35,345 nt of DNA. Source: Cyanobacteriota bacterium (GTDB lineage Bacteria; Cyanobacteriota; Cyanobacteriia; PCC-6307; Cyanobiaceae). Below are positions 1-8,535 of the stretch, in pieces; the first letter of the stretch is position 1, and each line of letters starts with the position of its first letter. Below the pieces are notes generated by a model. The model had not been told where the DNA came from, did not search any database, and saw only the letters and a list, made by a program, of their open reading frames with translations. Location: contig JAQCGH010000018.1 in the NCBI GenBank assembly GCA_027620015.1, positions 1-35,345 on the forward strand, written 5' to 3'. A program made the translations under genes and the position numbers.

Positions 1-524
1 TCGCTGGCCGCCAGATCCTCCAGCAGCTGCTCCACCGCAGCTTTGCTGTGGCCGTAGGGGTTGATCGGCTGGATTGGGGCGCTTTCTGGGATTGGCACCA
101 GTTCCGGCATGCCGTAGAGGGTGGCGCTGCTGCTGAACACCAGGCTGCGGCAGCCATGGGCCTGCATTGCTTCAAGCAGCTGGCGCGTGCCGCAGAGGTT
201 CACGTCCCAGTAACGCAGAGGTTCTCGCACCGATTCACCCACAGCCTTAAGGCCGGCGAAGTGGACCACGGCTGAGATTGGCTTGCCGGCCGGGGCCGCC
301 TCGAAGGCCCGCTCCAGATCTGTCGCGGAGCGAATATCGCCCTCCACCACCTGCAGCCTGTCTGCTGCGGAGGGGCCGGCGAGTTCCAGCACGCGATTCA
401 GGCTCTCGGCTGAGCTGTTGTCGAAGTTATCCAGCACCACCAAGTTGTGGCCCGCCTCCAGCAGCACCAGACAGCTGTGGCTGCCGATGAAGCCAGCACC
501 TCCGGTGATTAGCAGCTGGGCCAT
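1..524 (-). CDS. galE: UDP-glucose 4-epimerase, N-terminal part (cut by window edge)
   Basis: Interconverts UDP-glucose and UDP-galactose in the cytosol for surface polysaccharide and glycolipid synthesis. About 174 codons are visible and the C-terminal half lies outside the window. The reading begins [16 protein letters not shown], a Rossmann GxxGxxG nucleotide-binding motif of the extended short-chain dehydrogenase family. The serine motif FSSSATLYG and the catalytic PYGHSK motif (Tyr157) follow in the expected order. YGHSK is typical of true GalE rather than of dehydratases or decarboxylases. The ATG at 524 is the natural start because the Rossmann strand follows at once. It is divergent from ugd with 51 bases between them, so the two may share a control region. 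A UDP-glucuronate 4-epimerase is a less likely alternative, given the motif details. Confidence 0.9.
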   Translation of the reverse strand, partial: MAQLLITGGAGFIGSHSCLVLLEAGHNLVVLDNFDNSSAESLNRVLELAGPSAADRLQVVEGDIRSATDLERAFEAAPAGKPISAVVHFAGLKAVGESVREPLRYWDVNLCGTRQLLEAMQAHGCRSLVFSSSATLYGMPELVPIPESAPIQPINPYGHSKAAVEQLLEDLAAS

Positions 525-575
525 GGAGTTAATTGATGCATAAGGAATAGTCTCTCGTTCTGGCTACTACGTTTC

Positions 576-1979
576 ATGGCATTGCCCACCATCCGCTCTA
601 TCTGCTGCATAGGAGCGGGTTACGTAGGCGGCCCAACGATGGCGGTGATTGCAGATCGCTGCCCGGATGTGCAGGTGACTGTGGTGGACCTCAACGCTGA
701 GCGGATTGCAGCCTGGAATGGCGCCGATCTAAGCCGCCTACCGGTGTACGAGCCGGGTCTTGATGTGGTGCTGGGCCGCTGCCGGGGCCGCAATTTGTAC
801 TTTTCTACGGCGGTGGAGGAGGCAATCGCTGTGGCGGATTTGGTGTTCATCTCGGTGAATACCCCCACCAAAACGAAAGGGCTGGGTGCCGGCCAGGCCA
901 GCGACCTGAAGTGGGTGGAGGCGTGTGCCCGCACGGTGGCAAAAGCTGCCCAGGGTCACACGATCGTGGTGGAGAAGAGCACGCTGCCGGTGCGCACTGC
1001 TGAGGTGATTCAGCAAATCCTCTTCGCATCTGAGGGCAGTGGTGTAGGCGAAACCCAGCCGGCCAAGAGCTTTTCGGTGCTCTCCAATCCGGAGTTTCTG
1101 GCGGAGGGCACAGCTATTGCCGATCTGGAGATGCCAGATCGGGTGCTGATCGGTGGCCACGACTCCGAGGCGATCGAGGCCCTGTCGGCGATTTACGGCC
1201 AGTGGGTGGCGCCCCAGAAGATCCTGCGCACCAACCTTTGGAGCAGCGAGCTCTCCAAGCTCGCGGCTAATGCCTTTTTGGCGCAGCGGATTAGCTCAAT
1301 CAACAGCATTGCGGCGTTTTGTGAGGCCACTGGCGCCAACGTGCGCGAGGTGGCCAGGGCGATTGGCGCCGACAGCCGCATTGGCGAGAAGTTTCTGCAG
1401 GCGGGTCCGGGCTTTGGCGGCAGCTGCTTCAAAAAGGACATCTTGAATTTGGTGTATTTATGCCGGCACTACGGGCTGGAAGAAGTTGCCGCCTACTGGG
1501 AGCAGGTGGTGAAGCTCAACCATTGGCAGCAGCAGCGCATTGCACGACTGGTGATCAGCAAGCTGTTTGGCACGGTGAGTGGCAAGCGGATCGGCGTGCT
1601 GGGGTTTGCTTTTAAGGCCGATACCAATGACACTCGTGAATCGCCGGCGATCAGGATCTGTAGAGACCTGCTGGAGGAGGGAGCGGTGCTCCAGATAGTT
1701 GATCCCAAGGTGAACGAGAGCCAGATGGCTAGGGAACTGGACCAACCGGCCGGCGATGGCGATGGCAGCTGGCAGCAGGTGCCGGAGGTGCTTCAGGCCG
1801 CCAGTGGCGCCGATGCCCTGCTGCTGCTCACCGAATGGCAGAAGTTTGCCCAGGTCGATTGGCCAGCGGTGGCGGCGCTGATGCGGCGGCCGGCTTGGCT
1901 GTTTGATGCGCGGGCCAAAGCCGACGCGGCTGCAGCGCGGGCGGCTGGGTTGAACGTTTGGACCGTGGGGGAGGGCTGA
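576..1979 (+). CDS. ugd: UDP-glucose 6-dehydrogenase
   Basis: Oxidises UDP-glucose twice with NAD to UDP-glucuronate. The 467-residue protein has an N-terminal GAGYVGGP Rossmann motif (about 13-20), the VEKSTLPVRT and NPEFLAEG segments, and the catalytic cysteine Cys284 in GFGGSCFKKD. The C-terminal NAD-sugar domain carries GFAFKADTNDTRESPAI. The YEPGLD and GAGQASDLKWVEACAR segments resemble the animal and plant form of the enzyme more than the short E. coli type. The ATG at 576 sits just before the Rossmann strand. uxs follows 3 bases after the stop codon, so the two genes almost certainly form an operon that carries the product on to UDP-xylose. Confidence 0.95.
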   Translation: MALPTIRSICCIGAGYVGGPTMAVIADRCPDVQVTVVDLNAERIAAWNGADLSRLPVYEPGLDVVLGRCRGRNLYFSTAVEEAIAVADLVFISVNTPTKTKGLGAGQASDLKWVEACARTVAKAAQGHTIVVEKSTLPVRTAEVIQQILFASEGSGVGETQPAKSFSVLSNPEFLAEGTAIADLEMPDRVLIGGHDSEAIEALSAIYGQWVAPQKILRTNLWSSELSKLAANAFLAQRISSINSIAAFCEATGANVREVARAIGADSRIGEKFLQAGPGFGGSCFKKDILNLVYLCRHYGLEEVAAYWEQVVKLNHWQQQRIARLVISKLFGTVSGKRIGVLGFAFKADTNDTRESPAIRICRDLLEEGAVLQIVDPKVNESQMARELDQPAGDGDGSWQQVPEVLQAASGADALLLLTEWQKFAQVDWPAVAALMRRPAWLFDARAKADAAAARAAGLNVWTVGEG

Positions 1980-1982
1980 GCC

Positions 1983-2966
1983 ATGCCTGCTTCACTTCCC
2001 CGCAACCTGATCACCGGCGGTGCCGGCTTTGTGGGCTCGCACCTGGTGGACCGGCTGATGGATGCCGGAGAGGAGGTGATCTGCCTCGACAACTACTTCA
2101 CTGGCCGTAAGCCCAATATCAGCCAGTGGATCGGCCATCCGCGTTTTGAGCTGATTCGCCACGATGTCACCGAGCAGATCAAGCTTGAGGTGGACAGGAT
2201 CTGGCACCTGGCCTGCCCGGCTTCGCCGGTGCACTACCAGTTCAACCCGATCAAAACAGCCAAAACCAGCTTCCTGGGCACGTACAACATGCTGGGCTTG
2301 GCGCGCCGGGTGGGCGCCCGGCTGCTGCTGGCAAGTACCAGCGAGGTCTATGGCGATCCGGAGGTGCACCCCCAGCCCGAGAGCTACCGGGGCTGCGTCA
2401 ACACGATCGGTATCCGCAGCTGCTACGACGAGGGCAAGCGGATCGCCGAAACGCTTTGCTTCGACTATCGGCGCATGCATGGCACCGAGATCCGGGTGGC
2501 GCGGATCTTCAACACCTATGGGCCGCGGATGCTTCCCGACGACGGCCGGGTGGTCAGCAACTTCATCGTGCAGGCCCTTAAAGGCGAGCCACTCACCCTG
2601 TATGGCGATGGCAGTCAGACCCGGTCTTTTTGCTACGTGGACGATTTGGTGGAGGGGCTGATCCGGTTGATGAACGGCTCTCATACCGGCCCAATCAACA
2701 TCGGCAACCCCGGTGAATTCACGATCCGCCAGCTGGCCGAGCTGGTGCGCTCTCGGATAAACCCCGACTTGCCGCTGACGTGTGAACCGCTGCCGGCTGA
2801 TGATCCACTGCAACGGCAACCGGTGATCGAGCTGGCTCAGCAGGAGCTGGGCTGGCAGCCCACGGTGGCACTGGCGCAAGGGCTGGAACCCACGATTGCC
2901 TACTTCCGCCAGCTTTTGGCCCAGGGTGAAAGGGTGTTGGAGATCGACAACGTCAGCAGCTACTAA
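1983..2966 (+). CDS. uxs: UDP-glucuronate decarboxylase (UDP-xylose synthase)
   Basis: Decarboxylates UDP-glucuronate to UDP-xylose with bound NAD. The 327-residue protein has [10 protein letters not shown] at the N terminus, the family segment [12 protein letters not shown], the serine motif ASTSEVYG, and the catalytic pair Tyr148/Lys152 in CYDEGKR. The [10 protein letters not shown] segment and the C-terminal [15 protein letters not shown] segment match the UXS/ArnA-decarboxylase family. Unlike ArnA there is no fused formyltransferase domain, so the UXS role is preferred. The ATG at 1983 has a purine-rich GGGGGAGGG stretch just upstream and follows ugd by 3 bases. The product may feed xylose or a further modified pentose into O-antigen or extracellular polysaccharide; that end use is inferred. 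Confidence 0.92.
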   Translation: MPASLPRNLITGGAGFVGSHLVDRLMDAGEEVICLDNYFTGRKPNISQWIGHPRFELIRHDVTEQIKLEVDRIWHLACPASPVHYQFNPIKTAKTSFLGTYNMLGLARRVGARLLLASTSEVYGDPEVHPQPESYRGCVNTIGIRSCYDEGKRIAETLCFDYRRMHGTEIRVARIFNTYGPRMLPDDGRVVSNFIVQALKGEPLTLYGDGSQTRSFCYVDDLVEGLIRLMNGSHTGPINIGNPGEFTIRQLAELVRSRINPDLPLTCEPLPADDPLQRQPVIELAQQELGWQPTVALAQGLEPTIAYFRQLLAQGERVLEIDNVSSY

Positions 2967-2977
2967 ATTCCCTTGAA

Positions 2978-2999
2978 GCCTGCCTGAGCGCAGGCAGGC
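2978..2999. terminator. Perfect 9-bp inverted repeat after uxs, possible terminator
   Basis: The 22-base element consists of GCCTGCCTG, a four-base AGCG loop and the exact complement CAGGCAGGC. It starts 11 bases after the uxs stop and ends 27 bases before hisS. There is no T-run directly after the stem (the next TTTT lies about 17 bases on), so it is not a textbook intrinsic terminator. It could still end transcription, stabilise the uxs mRNA 3' end, or attenuate hisS. Confidence 0.5.
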
Positions 3000-3026
3000 A
3001 GACTCACCTCACTTGCTCTTTTCGGA

Positions 3027-4304
3027 TTGGCATCGCTGCAGAGCCTGCGTGGCATGGCCGATCTGCTGCCAGAGCGGATTGCCCTGTGGCAGCTCGTGGA
3101 GGCTACGGCCCGCGAGCACTTTCGCCGCAGTGCCATCACTGAGATCCGCACCCCTCTGCTGGAGGTTACCGAGCTGTTTGCCCGCGGCATTGGCGAGGCC
3201 ACCGACGTTGTGGGCAAAGAGATGTACACCTTCCTCGACCGTGGCGAGCGCAGCTGCACCATGCGGCCGGAGGGCACGGCGTCTGTGGTTCGGGCGGCCA
3301 TCCAACACGGCCTGCTGAGCCAGGGCCCCCAGCGCCTCTGGTATGGCGGGCCGATGTTCCGATACGAGCGCCCCCAGGCGGGCCGGCTGCGTCAGTTCCA
3401 CCAGATCGGGGTGGAGCTGCTCGGTTTTGCAGATGCAAGCAGTGATGTGGAGGCCATTTCCGTGGCCTGGGATTTGCTGGCTGAGCTGGGGGTGGGTGGG
3501 CTGGAGCTGCAGCTCAATTCCCTCGGCAGTAGCGAAGACCGTGCCCGTTACCGCGAGGTGCTGGTGGCCTGGCTGGAGCAGCGGCGCGACCAGCTCGATA
3601 CAGATTCCCAGGCCCGGATTGCCAGCAACCCCCTGCGGGTGCTGGACAGCAAGAACCCTGATACCCAGAACCTGCTGGCGGAGGCCCCCAGCCTTGCGTC
3701 CGCGCTCAGCGATGGCAGCCAGGCACGCTTTGCGGCGGTGCAGCAGGCCCTCACGGTTCTGGGTATTCCGTTTGCGCTCAACCCCCGTCTAGTGAGAGGC
3801 CTCGACTACTACAGCCATACAGCTTTTGAGATCACCAGTAGCCAGCTGGGAGCGCAGGGCACGGTGTGTGGTGGTGGTCGCTACGACGGCCTGGTGCCGC
3901 AGCTGGGCGGGCCGGCCACGCCGGCGATTGGCTGGGCCCTGGGGATGGAGCGACTGGTGTTGCTGCTCAGCCAGAGTGAATCTTCGGCGGTTGCCGCTCC
4001 CGTCCTCGATCTCTATGTGGTTAGCCGTGGTGAGGCCGCGGCAGCCCAGGCCCTGGCCCTGGCGCGGCGCTGCCGCCAGGCCGGGCTGGCGGTGGAGAGG
4101 GATGCCAGTGGCGCGGCCTTCGCAAAGCAATTCAAGCGGGCCGACCGATCCGGTGCATGTTGGGCGGCGGTTATTGGCGAGCAGGAGGTTGTCGAAGGGG
4201 TTGTGGGGCTTAAGAATCTTCGCGCTGCCGCTGAGCAGGCTGATCAGCGGCTCACCCCTGAGGCCCTGCTTGAGGCTCTCAATAAGAGGCTTTTGGGGCC
4301 ATGA
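3027..4304 (+). CDS. hisS: Histidyl-tRNA synthetase
   Basis: Charges tRNA-His with histidine. The 425-residue class II synthetase shows the N-terminal [13 protein letters not shown], a motif 2 region reading [16 protein letters not shown], the histidine-binding motifs [14 protein letters not shown] and CGGGRYDGL, and motif 3 in [12 protein letters not shown]. The C-terminal anticodon-binding domain is present. The start is a TTG at 3027. It is preferred because the conserved LQSLRG segment lies before the first internal ATG at 3054, and no ATG or GTG gives a better family length. There is no strong Shine-Dalgarno sequence. The gene lies 60 bases after uxs, beyond a hairpin, so it probably has its own transcription signals. 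Confidence 0.95.
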   Translation: MASLQSLRGMADLLPERIALWQLVEATAREHFRRSAITEIRTPLLEVTELFARGIGEATDVVGKEMYTFLDRGERSCTMRPEGTASVVRAAIQHGLLSQGPQRLWYGGPMFRYERPQAGRLRQFHQIGVELLGFADASSDVEAISVAWDLLAELGVGGLELQLNSLGSSEDRARYREVLVAWLEQRRDQLDTDSQARIASNPLRVLDSKNPDTQNLLAEAPSLASALSDGSQARFAAVQQALTVLGIPFALNPRLVRGLDYYSHTAFEITSSQLGAQGTVCGGGRYDGLVPQLGGPATPAIGWALGMERLVLLLSQSESSAVAAPVLDLYVVSRGEAAAAQALALARRCRQAGLAVERDASGAAFAKQFKRADRSGACWAAVIGEQEVVEGVVGLKNLRAAAEQADQRLTPEALLEALNKRLLGP

Positions 4305-4395
4305 CGCCACAAGACCTGTCCACCTGTAGGTGCGAGGCGAGGGTGTAGGGCATTTGACTGCCTTGATATCAATCCGCGGAGAAGTTCCGGCCCTA

Positions 4396-5229
4396 ATGGG
4401 TGATCCGACCGTCGCGATCATTGCTGGTGAGGGCGTGTTACCTCGGATGCTCTCGGAGGCTCTCAGCCGTGCGGGGCGGCCCCATATCGCCTGCTACCCC
4501 CATGGCCTAGTAGTGGAGGTTCCAGCGGCTGAGGAATTTTTCTTTGAGCGCTCAATCGGCTTCATCAAGTCGCTGCAGCAGCGCGGCATTGAGCAGATCG
4601 TGATGGTGGGCAAGTTTGTGCGGCCGCGGTCGCTCAATTTGTTGCGCTTTGAGGGCTCCACCTTGATGGCGGCACCACGCATCCTGGCTTCGCTCCGTAA
4701 TGGCGATGACGCCTCCCTGCGAGCGCTTGCCCAGATTATCGAGGAGCACGGCCTGAAGGTGGTGGGCATCGAAGATGTGGCGCCGAACCTGTTACCTGAG
4801 CCGGGTCTGTATGCCAGCAGGGTGCCCAGCGATCTGGATCGGGCCGATGTGGAGCGAGCCGCCTACATCGTCGAGGTCATTTCCCAAGTGGATGTGGGCC
4901 AGGGAGCTGTTGTGGCCAAGGGGTTGTGCCTTGCGACCGAGGCTTTGCCGGGTACTGACGCCATGCTCGATTGGGTTGCAGCTACGCGCCCGGAGCGGCC
5001 GAATACAGGCAGCTCCGGGGTGCTCTACAAGGCGCCCAAGCTCAACCAAGACAGGCGCATGGACCTGCCCGGCATAGGCCCCACCACCGTGGCCAAGGCT
5101 GCGGCAGCAGGCCTGGCCGGCATCGCTTGGGAAGCCCGCAGTGCCCTGTTGCTGGATGCGGAGCAGACGATGGCAGATGCCGAGCGGCTGGGATTGTTTC
5201 TGTGGTCGCGGGAGTCTGATCAGGGTTAA
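4396..5229 (+). CDS. lpxI: UDP-2,3-diacylglucosamine pyrophosphatase, LpxI type
   Basis: Hydrolyses UDP-2,3-diacylglucosamine to lipid X and UMP, the fourth step of lipid A synthesis. The 277-residue protein matches the LpxI (DUF1009) family: [12 protein letters not shown] at the N terminus, a VMVGKFVRP segment, the central [16 protein letters not shown], and a C-terminal [17 protein letters not shown] containing Asp223, in the region of the aspartate needed in characterised LpxI. The ATG at 4396 is chosen over an in-frame GTG at 4330 because the family begins directly at the Rossmann-like strand. It is unrelated to the LpxH metallophosphatase used by enteric bacteria. The gene is separated by about 17 kb from the other lipid A genes in this window. 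Its stop codon overlaps that of hisB on the other strand. Confidence 0.88.
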   Translation: MGDPTVAIIAGEGVLPRMLSEALSRAGRPHIACYPHGLVVEVPAAEEFFFERSIGFIKSLQQRGIEQIVMVGKFVRPRSLNLLRFEGSTLMAAPRILASLRNGDDASLRALAQIIEEHGLKVVGIEDVAPNLLPEPGLYASRVPSDLDRADVERAAYIVEVISQVDVGQGAVVAKGLCLATEALPGTDAMLDWVAATRPERPNTGSSGVLYKAPKLNQDRRMDLPGIGPTTVAKAAAAGLAGIAWEARSALLLDAEQTMADAERLGLFLWSRESDQG

Positions 5230-5816
5230 GCCAGCACACCCTTGCTGCTCGGCACCGCGTCCGCCCGGCGCAAATCGAGCTCCGTCGCCTGCCGCAGTGC
5301 CCGCGCAAACGCCTTGAAGCAGGCCTCCACGATGTGGTGGGAATTCACCCCATCAAGCTGGCGGATGTGCAGGGTGAGCCCGGCGTTGTTGGATACCGCC
5401 ACGAAGAACTCCTTCACCAGCTCGGTGTCGTAGCTGCCGATCTTCTGGGCCGGGATAGTTAGCCCATAGCTGAGGTGGGGCCGGCCGCTGCAGTCCAGTG
5501 CCACCTGAACCAGGGCCTCATCTAGCGGAGCTACGAAGTGACCGAAGCGGTGGATGCCGCGCCGGTCGCCTAAGGCCAGAGCCAGGGCCTGGCCAACGGC
5601 AATGCCAACGTCTTCGTTGGTGTGGTGATCGTCGATATGGGTGTCCCCAATCGCCTTGATCTCCAGGTTGATCAGGCTGTGGCTGCTGATCTGGTGGAGC
5701 ATGTGGTTAAGGAAGGGCACGCCTGTATTCACTTCGCAGCGGCCGCTGCCGTCGAGCCCCAGGCTTACGCAAACGTCGGTTTCGCCTGTGACGCGATGGA
5801 TGCTGCCTGTGCGCAT
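5226..5816 (-). CDS. hisB: Imidazoleglycerol-phosphate dehydratase
   Basis: Dehydrates imidazole-glycerol phosphate to imidazole-acetol phosphate in histidine synthesis, using manganese. The 196-residue single-function enzyme has the repeated metal-binding motifs [22 protein letters not shown], and [16 protein letters not shown], in order. The length and the C-terminal [10 protein letters not shown] tail are standard. It lies 29 bases downstream of fabI on the same strand, so the two are likely co-transcribed. The stop codon overlaps the lpxI stop within a TTAA palindrome. Confidence 0.96.
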   Translation of the reverse strand: MRTGSIHRVTGETDVCVSLGLDGSGRCEVNTGVPFLNHMLHQISSHSLINLEIKAIGDTHIDDHHTNEDVGIAVGQALALALGDRRGIHRFGHFVAPLDEALVQVALDCSGRPHLSYGLTIPAQKIGSYDTELVKEFFVAVSNNAGLTLHIRQLDGVNSHHIVEACFKAFARALRQATELDLRRADAVPSSKGVLA

Positions 5817-5845
5817 AAGGATCTCCTTCTACTCCAGTGTGCCGC

Positions 5846-6628
5846 TCACATTCCCGTGATGCAGTAGCCGGCGTCCACATAGATCACCTGGCCGGTTATG
5901 CCGGATGCAAGCGGGCTGGCCAGGAAGGCGGCGGTATTGCCCACTTCCGCCTGGGTGACGGTGCGTTGCAGGGGCGCTTTTGCCTCCACGTTGTGGATCA
6001 TGTCGAGGATGCCGCCGATGGCGCTGCTGGCCAGTGTGCGGATAGGACCGGCGCTGATGGCGTTTACGCGCACTTGCTTCTCCGGGCCCAGCTCGGCAGC
6101 TAAATAGCGCACCGAGGCCTCAAGGGCCGCCTTGGCTACGCCCATCACGTTGTAATTGGGGATAGCCCGCTCAGCCCCTAGGTAGCTAAGGGTGATCACG
6201 CTGCCGCCAGGGTTGAAAAGGGGTTTGGCAAAGCGGCATAGGGGGGCCAAGGAGTAGGCGCTCACCTCCAGGGCCCGGGCGAAGCCCTCGGGGCTGATGG
6301 CGGAGTAGTCGCCGGTTAGCTCCTCCTTGCCGGCGAAGGCGAGGCAGTGCACAAGCACGTCGATCGAGCCCCATTTCTCCTTGACCCGTGCAAACACAGC
6401 CTCTATTTGGGCGGGGGCCTGTACGTTCAGCGGTTCGAACAGGCTGGGAGCTAGCGGTGCGGTGAGCTCGCGCACCTTGCCCTCGAAGCGGCCTTTCTCA
6501 TCGGGTAGATAAGTAACCCCTAACTCAGCTCCGGCCTCATGCAGCTGCTGAGCAATGCCCCAGGCGATCGACTTGTTGTTAGCGATGCCGGTAACCAGGG
6601 CTTTTTTGCCGCGCAGATCGAGGAGCAT
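5846..6628 (-). CDS. fabI: Enoyl-[acyl-carrier-protein] reductase (NADH)
   Basis: Reduces enoyl-ACP in the last step of each fatty acid elongation cycle. The 260-residue protein has the family NAD motif ITGIANNKSIAWGIA (about 13-26) and the hallmark Tyr-x6-Lys active site, Tyr159 and Lys166, in YNVMGVAK. Length and C-terminal IYVDAGYCITGM are typical of FabI. The start ATG at 6628 is followed directly by the Rossmann strand. It is divergent from the FAD-domain photolyase gene with only 2 bases between the start codons, so any promoters must overlap the opposing coding sequences. It likely leads a fabI-hisB transcript. Confidence 0.96.
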   Translation of the reverse strand: MLLDLRGKKALVTGIANNKSIAWGIAQQLHEAGAELGVTYLPDEKGRFEGKVRELTAPLAPSLFEPLNVQAPAQIEAVFARVKEKWGSIDVLVHCLAFAGKEELTGDYSAISPEGFARALEVSAYSLAPLCRFAKPLFNPGGSVITLSYLGAERAIPNYNVMGVAKAALEASVRYLAAELGPEKQVRVNAISAGPIRTLASSAIGGILDMIHNVEAKAPLQRTVTQAEVGNTAAFLASPLASGITGQVIYVDAGYCITGM

Positions 6629-6630
6629 GG

Positions 6631-7488
6631 ATGCAGTGGGCGGGAGCCTTAAGGATGCAATCGGTTGATTCTCTCCTACCCGGGGATTTGCCTCGCCAGT
6701 TCGCTAATCGCGATGAGATGGCAGCGATCCTGCGCCAGCTCTTTCCTGAGGCACCAGGTGGGTTGAGTCCAATGCAGGGCGGGCGCCGAGCAGCTGAAAA
6801 GGCTCTGGCCGGCATCGATCCGGCTGCATATGGCCGTAACCGAAACCATCTGGGGGGAGCTGTGACGCGACTTTCACCCCATATCCGCCACGGCGTACTC
6901 AGCCTGGTGGAGGTTCGTGAGGCTGTTTTTGACTGGCTGGAGCGGAGCAAGCAGCCGAAGGCAGCGGCTCAGAAATTAATAAGTGAGCTGGGTTGGCGCG
7001 ACTACTGGCAGCGGCTCTGGCGCCAGCTTGGTGACGGCATCTGGCGTGACCAGGAGCCGCTCAAGACCGGCCATTCCAGCGCGAGCTATGCCGCTGAGCT
7101 GCCGGCCGATCTGCTGTCAGCCCACACTGGCCTGGCCTGCATGGATGGCTTCGCCAGTGAACTGATCCTTACCGGTTGGCTGCACAACCACGCCCGGATG
7201 TGGCTGGCGGCCTACGTGGTGCACTGGCGGCGGATCCAGTGGCAAGTTGGTGCCCGCTGGTTTCTCCAGCATTTGCTTGATGGCGATCCAGCCAGCAACA
7301 ACCTCAGCTGGCAGTGGGTAGCCAGCAGCTTCAGCAGCAAGCCCTACGTGTTTAACCGGGAAAACCTGGAGCGCTTCAGCTCCGGCCGCTTTTGCCGCGA
7401 CTGCGCCCTGGCTGGTGCTGGCTGCCCCTTTGAAGCCAGCTACGAGCAGTTGCAGGCAGACCTGTTCCCAGGAGCCGGACCGTGCTGA
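6631..7488 (+). CDS. Photolyase/cryptochrome FAD-binding domain protein, no antenna domain
   Basis: The 285-residue protein matches only the C-terminal helical FAD domain of photolyases and cryptochromes. It has the GGRRAAEKAL and RLSPHIRHGVLSL segments, then LGWRDYWQRLW, LHNHARMW, DGDPASNNLSWQWVASSF and KPYVFNRENLERF. The usual N-terminal alpha/beta antenna domain is missing. Four cysteines, Cys170, Cys255, Cys258 and Cys265, follow the pattern of iron-sulfur ligands of FeS-type bacterial photolyases, and the last lies in a CPF motif. A GAGGAG Shine-Dalgarno sequence at about 6620-6625 favours the ATG at 6631; ATGs at 6655 and 6718 are alternatives. The downstream gene overlaps it by 7 bases. 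DNA repair or light sensing is inferred; the exact substrate is not visible. Confidence 0.85.
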   Translation: MQWAGALRMQSVDSLLPGDLPRQFANRDEMAAILRQLFPEAPGGLSPMQGGRRAAEKALAGIDPAAYGRNRNHLGGAVTRLSPHIRHGVLSLVEVREAVFDWLERSKQPKAAAQKLISELGWRDYWQRLWRQLGDGIWRDQEPLKTGHSSASYAAELPADLLSAHTGLACMDGFASELILTGWLHNHARMWLAAYVVHWRRIQWQVGARWFLQHLLDGDPASNNLSWQWVASSFSSKPYVFNRENLERFSSGRFCRDCALAGAGCPFEASYEQLQADLFPGAGPC

Positions 7489-7946
7489 GGCCCGTGCTCT
7501 GGATCCATGACGAGGCCCTTGGCCCTACCAATCCCTCTCTGGTGGCTCATCGGGAGGCGCCGGCGCTGTTCGTGTTCGACCGGGAGCTCATTGAGACCCA
7601 GCGCCTCAGCCTCAAGCGGCTGGGGTTTCTCTACGAGTCCTTGCTGGAGCTGCCGGTTACCCTCCGCCACGGCGACGTGGCCCAGGAGGTGCTGAGCTTC
7701 GCTAGCCGCCATGGGGCTGATGGCGTGGTCACCAGCGCTGGGGTGGATCCGCGCTTTGGGCTGTTGCGGGAGCAGATAGCTGCCCACTTGCCGGTTCAGG
7801 TGCTGGAGCCTGAACCCTTCGTGGTGCTGCCGGAACCGGTGGATCTGCGCCGCTTCAGTCGCTACTGGCGCCGGGCTGAGCCGGTGCTGTGGGGGCGGGG
7901 TTCAGCAGCCGCTCCTCCTGCTCCAGCACGTCTTTGGGATCGCTGA
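7482..7946 (+). CDS. Detached photolyase-like alpha/beta domain protein
   Basis: The 154-residue protein resembles only the N-terminal alpha/beta (antenna-binding) domain of class I photolyases. It begins PVLWIHDEALGPTNPSL, in the place of the usual WFRRDLRLxDNPAL. It continues with APALFVFDRELIE, LGFLYESLLEL, TLRHGDVAQEVL and VVTSAGVDPRFGLLREQIA, then a proline/alanine-rich tail. The start is a GTG at 7482 that overlaps the end of the FAD-domain gene by 7 bases, so translation of the two is probably coupled. Together they could rebuild a two-piece photolyase in swapped domain order; complex formation is inferred. The last 92 bases overlap the lipoprotein gene on the other strand, so the tail may be poorly constrained. 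Confidence 0.72.
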   Translation: MLRPVLWIHDEALGPTNPSLVAHREAPALFVFDRELIETQRLSLKRLGFLYESLLELPVTLRHGDVAQEVLSFASRHGADGVVTSAGVDPRFGLLREQIAAHLPVQVLEPEPFVVLPEPVDLRRFSRYWRRAEPVLWGRGSAAAPPAPARLWDR

Positions 7947-8421
7947 GCAGGTCGGCTTCCTCCAGTAGCGGGTAGGGCTCCGGCTTGATTTCGTTGGCGT
8001 TGCGGGGCGGCTCCAGCCAGCTAAAGCTGCTGCGGGGGGCCTGTTGCAGACAGAGGGCCTCGCTCTGCTGGCGCAGGGCCCGGCGCACGTCCTGGCGGGC
8101 GACGGCCTGGAAGAACTCCTGGCGCGGCGCAAGCCCCGAGCTGAAAGGCGCTGTACCGTTGCCGTTGAACAGCCGGGCCGCATCGGCGCTCCAGCGGGGC
8201 TTGCAGCTGCCGCTCTGGCGGGTGTCGGTGTCGATCCAGATATGAAGGCCGAAGCCATCGGGCTGACTGACCACGGCCAGACCGTCGTTGGGCATCCGCC
8301 GTTGCAGTGGATAGATCGCCCAGGTGGGGTGGCGGTGGGCTGGCACGCAGGCACTCAGTAAGGCGATGCCGATCAGGCTGGCAACCCCGCTAGAAAGTTG
8401 TCTTCGCCAAAGGGGGGTCAT
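7855..8421 (-). CDS. Putative lipoprotein of unknown function
   Basis: I do not recognise the family. From the ATG at 8421 the protein has 188 residues. It begins with a basic stretch MTPLWRRQ and a hydrophobic segment ending in a lipobox ALLSAC, so Cys25 would be lipidated. The mature part contains LAVVSQPDGFGLHIWIDTDTRQSGSC, split here for description into a beta-rich segment and a cysteine, followed by an arginine/glutamine-rich helical region and an acidic, proline-rich tail. An in-frame ATG upstream (8478) would bury the signal peptide and is rejected. Its 3' end overlaps the alpha/beta-domain gene by 92 bases. Membrane or periplasmic location is inferred from the signal only. Confidence 0.65.
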   Translation of the reverse strand: MTPLWRRQLSSGVASLIGIALLSACVPAHRHPTWAIYPLQRRMPNDGLAVVSQPDGFGLHIWIDTDTRQSGSCKPRWSADAARLFNGNGTAPFSSGLAPRQEFFQAVARQDVRRALRQQSEALCLQQAPRSSFSWLEPPRNANEIKPEPYPLLEEADLLSDPKDVLEQEERLLNPAPTAPAQPGASSD

Positions 8422-8535
8422 CGCAGGGCCCCACTGGTGGATGGTGAACTGATCATGGACCGGACCCGTGTGGCTCAACCACCAACTGGCATCCGGCCAC
8501 TAATGCATGGTTATGCAAGGGGTAAATTGCCAACT

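Noticed and set aside
1992-2879. Long open frame of 295 codons on the minus strand
   Set aside because: It lies wholly inside uxs, whose protein has all family motifs. The antisense translation has no recognisable domain and reflects high G+C.
4305-4395. Possible promoter (TTGACT) in the gap between hisS and lpxI
   Set aside because: A -35-like hexamer is present, but there is no fitting -10 element at normal spacing, so I do not list it.
3789-4421. Minus-strand open frame of 210 codons over the end of hisS
   Set aside because: It is antisense to conserved hisS motifs, has no domain I recognise and no ribosome binding site.
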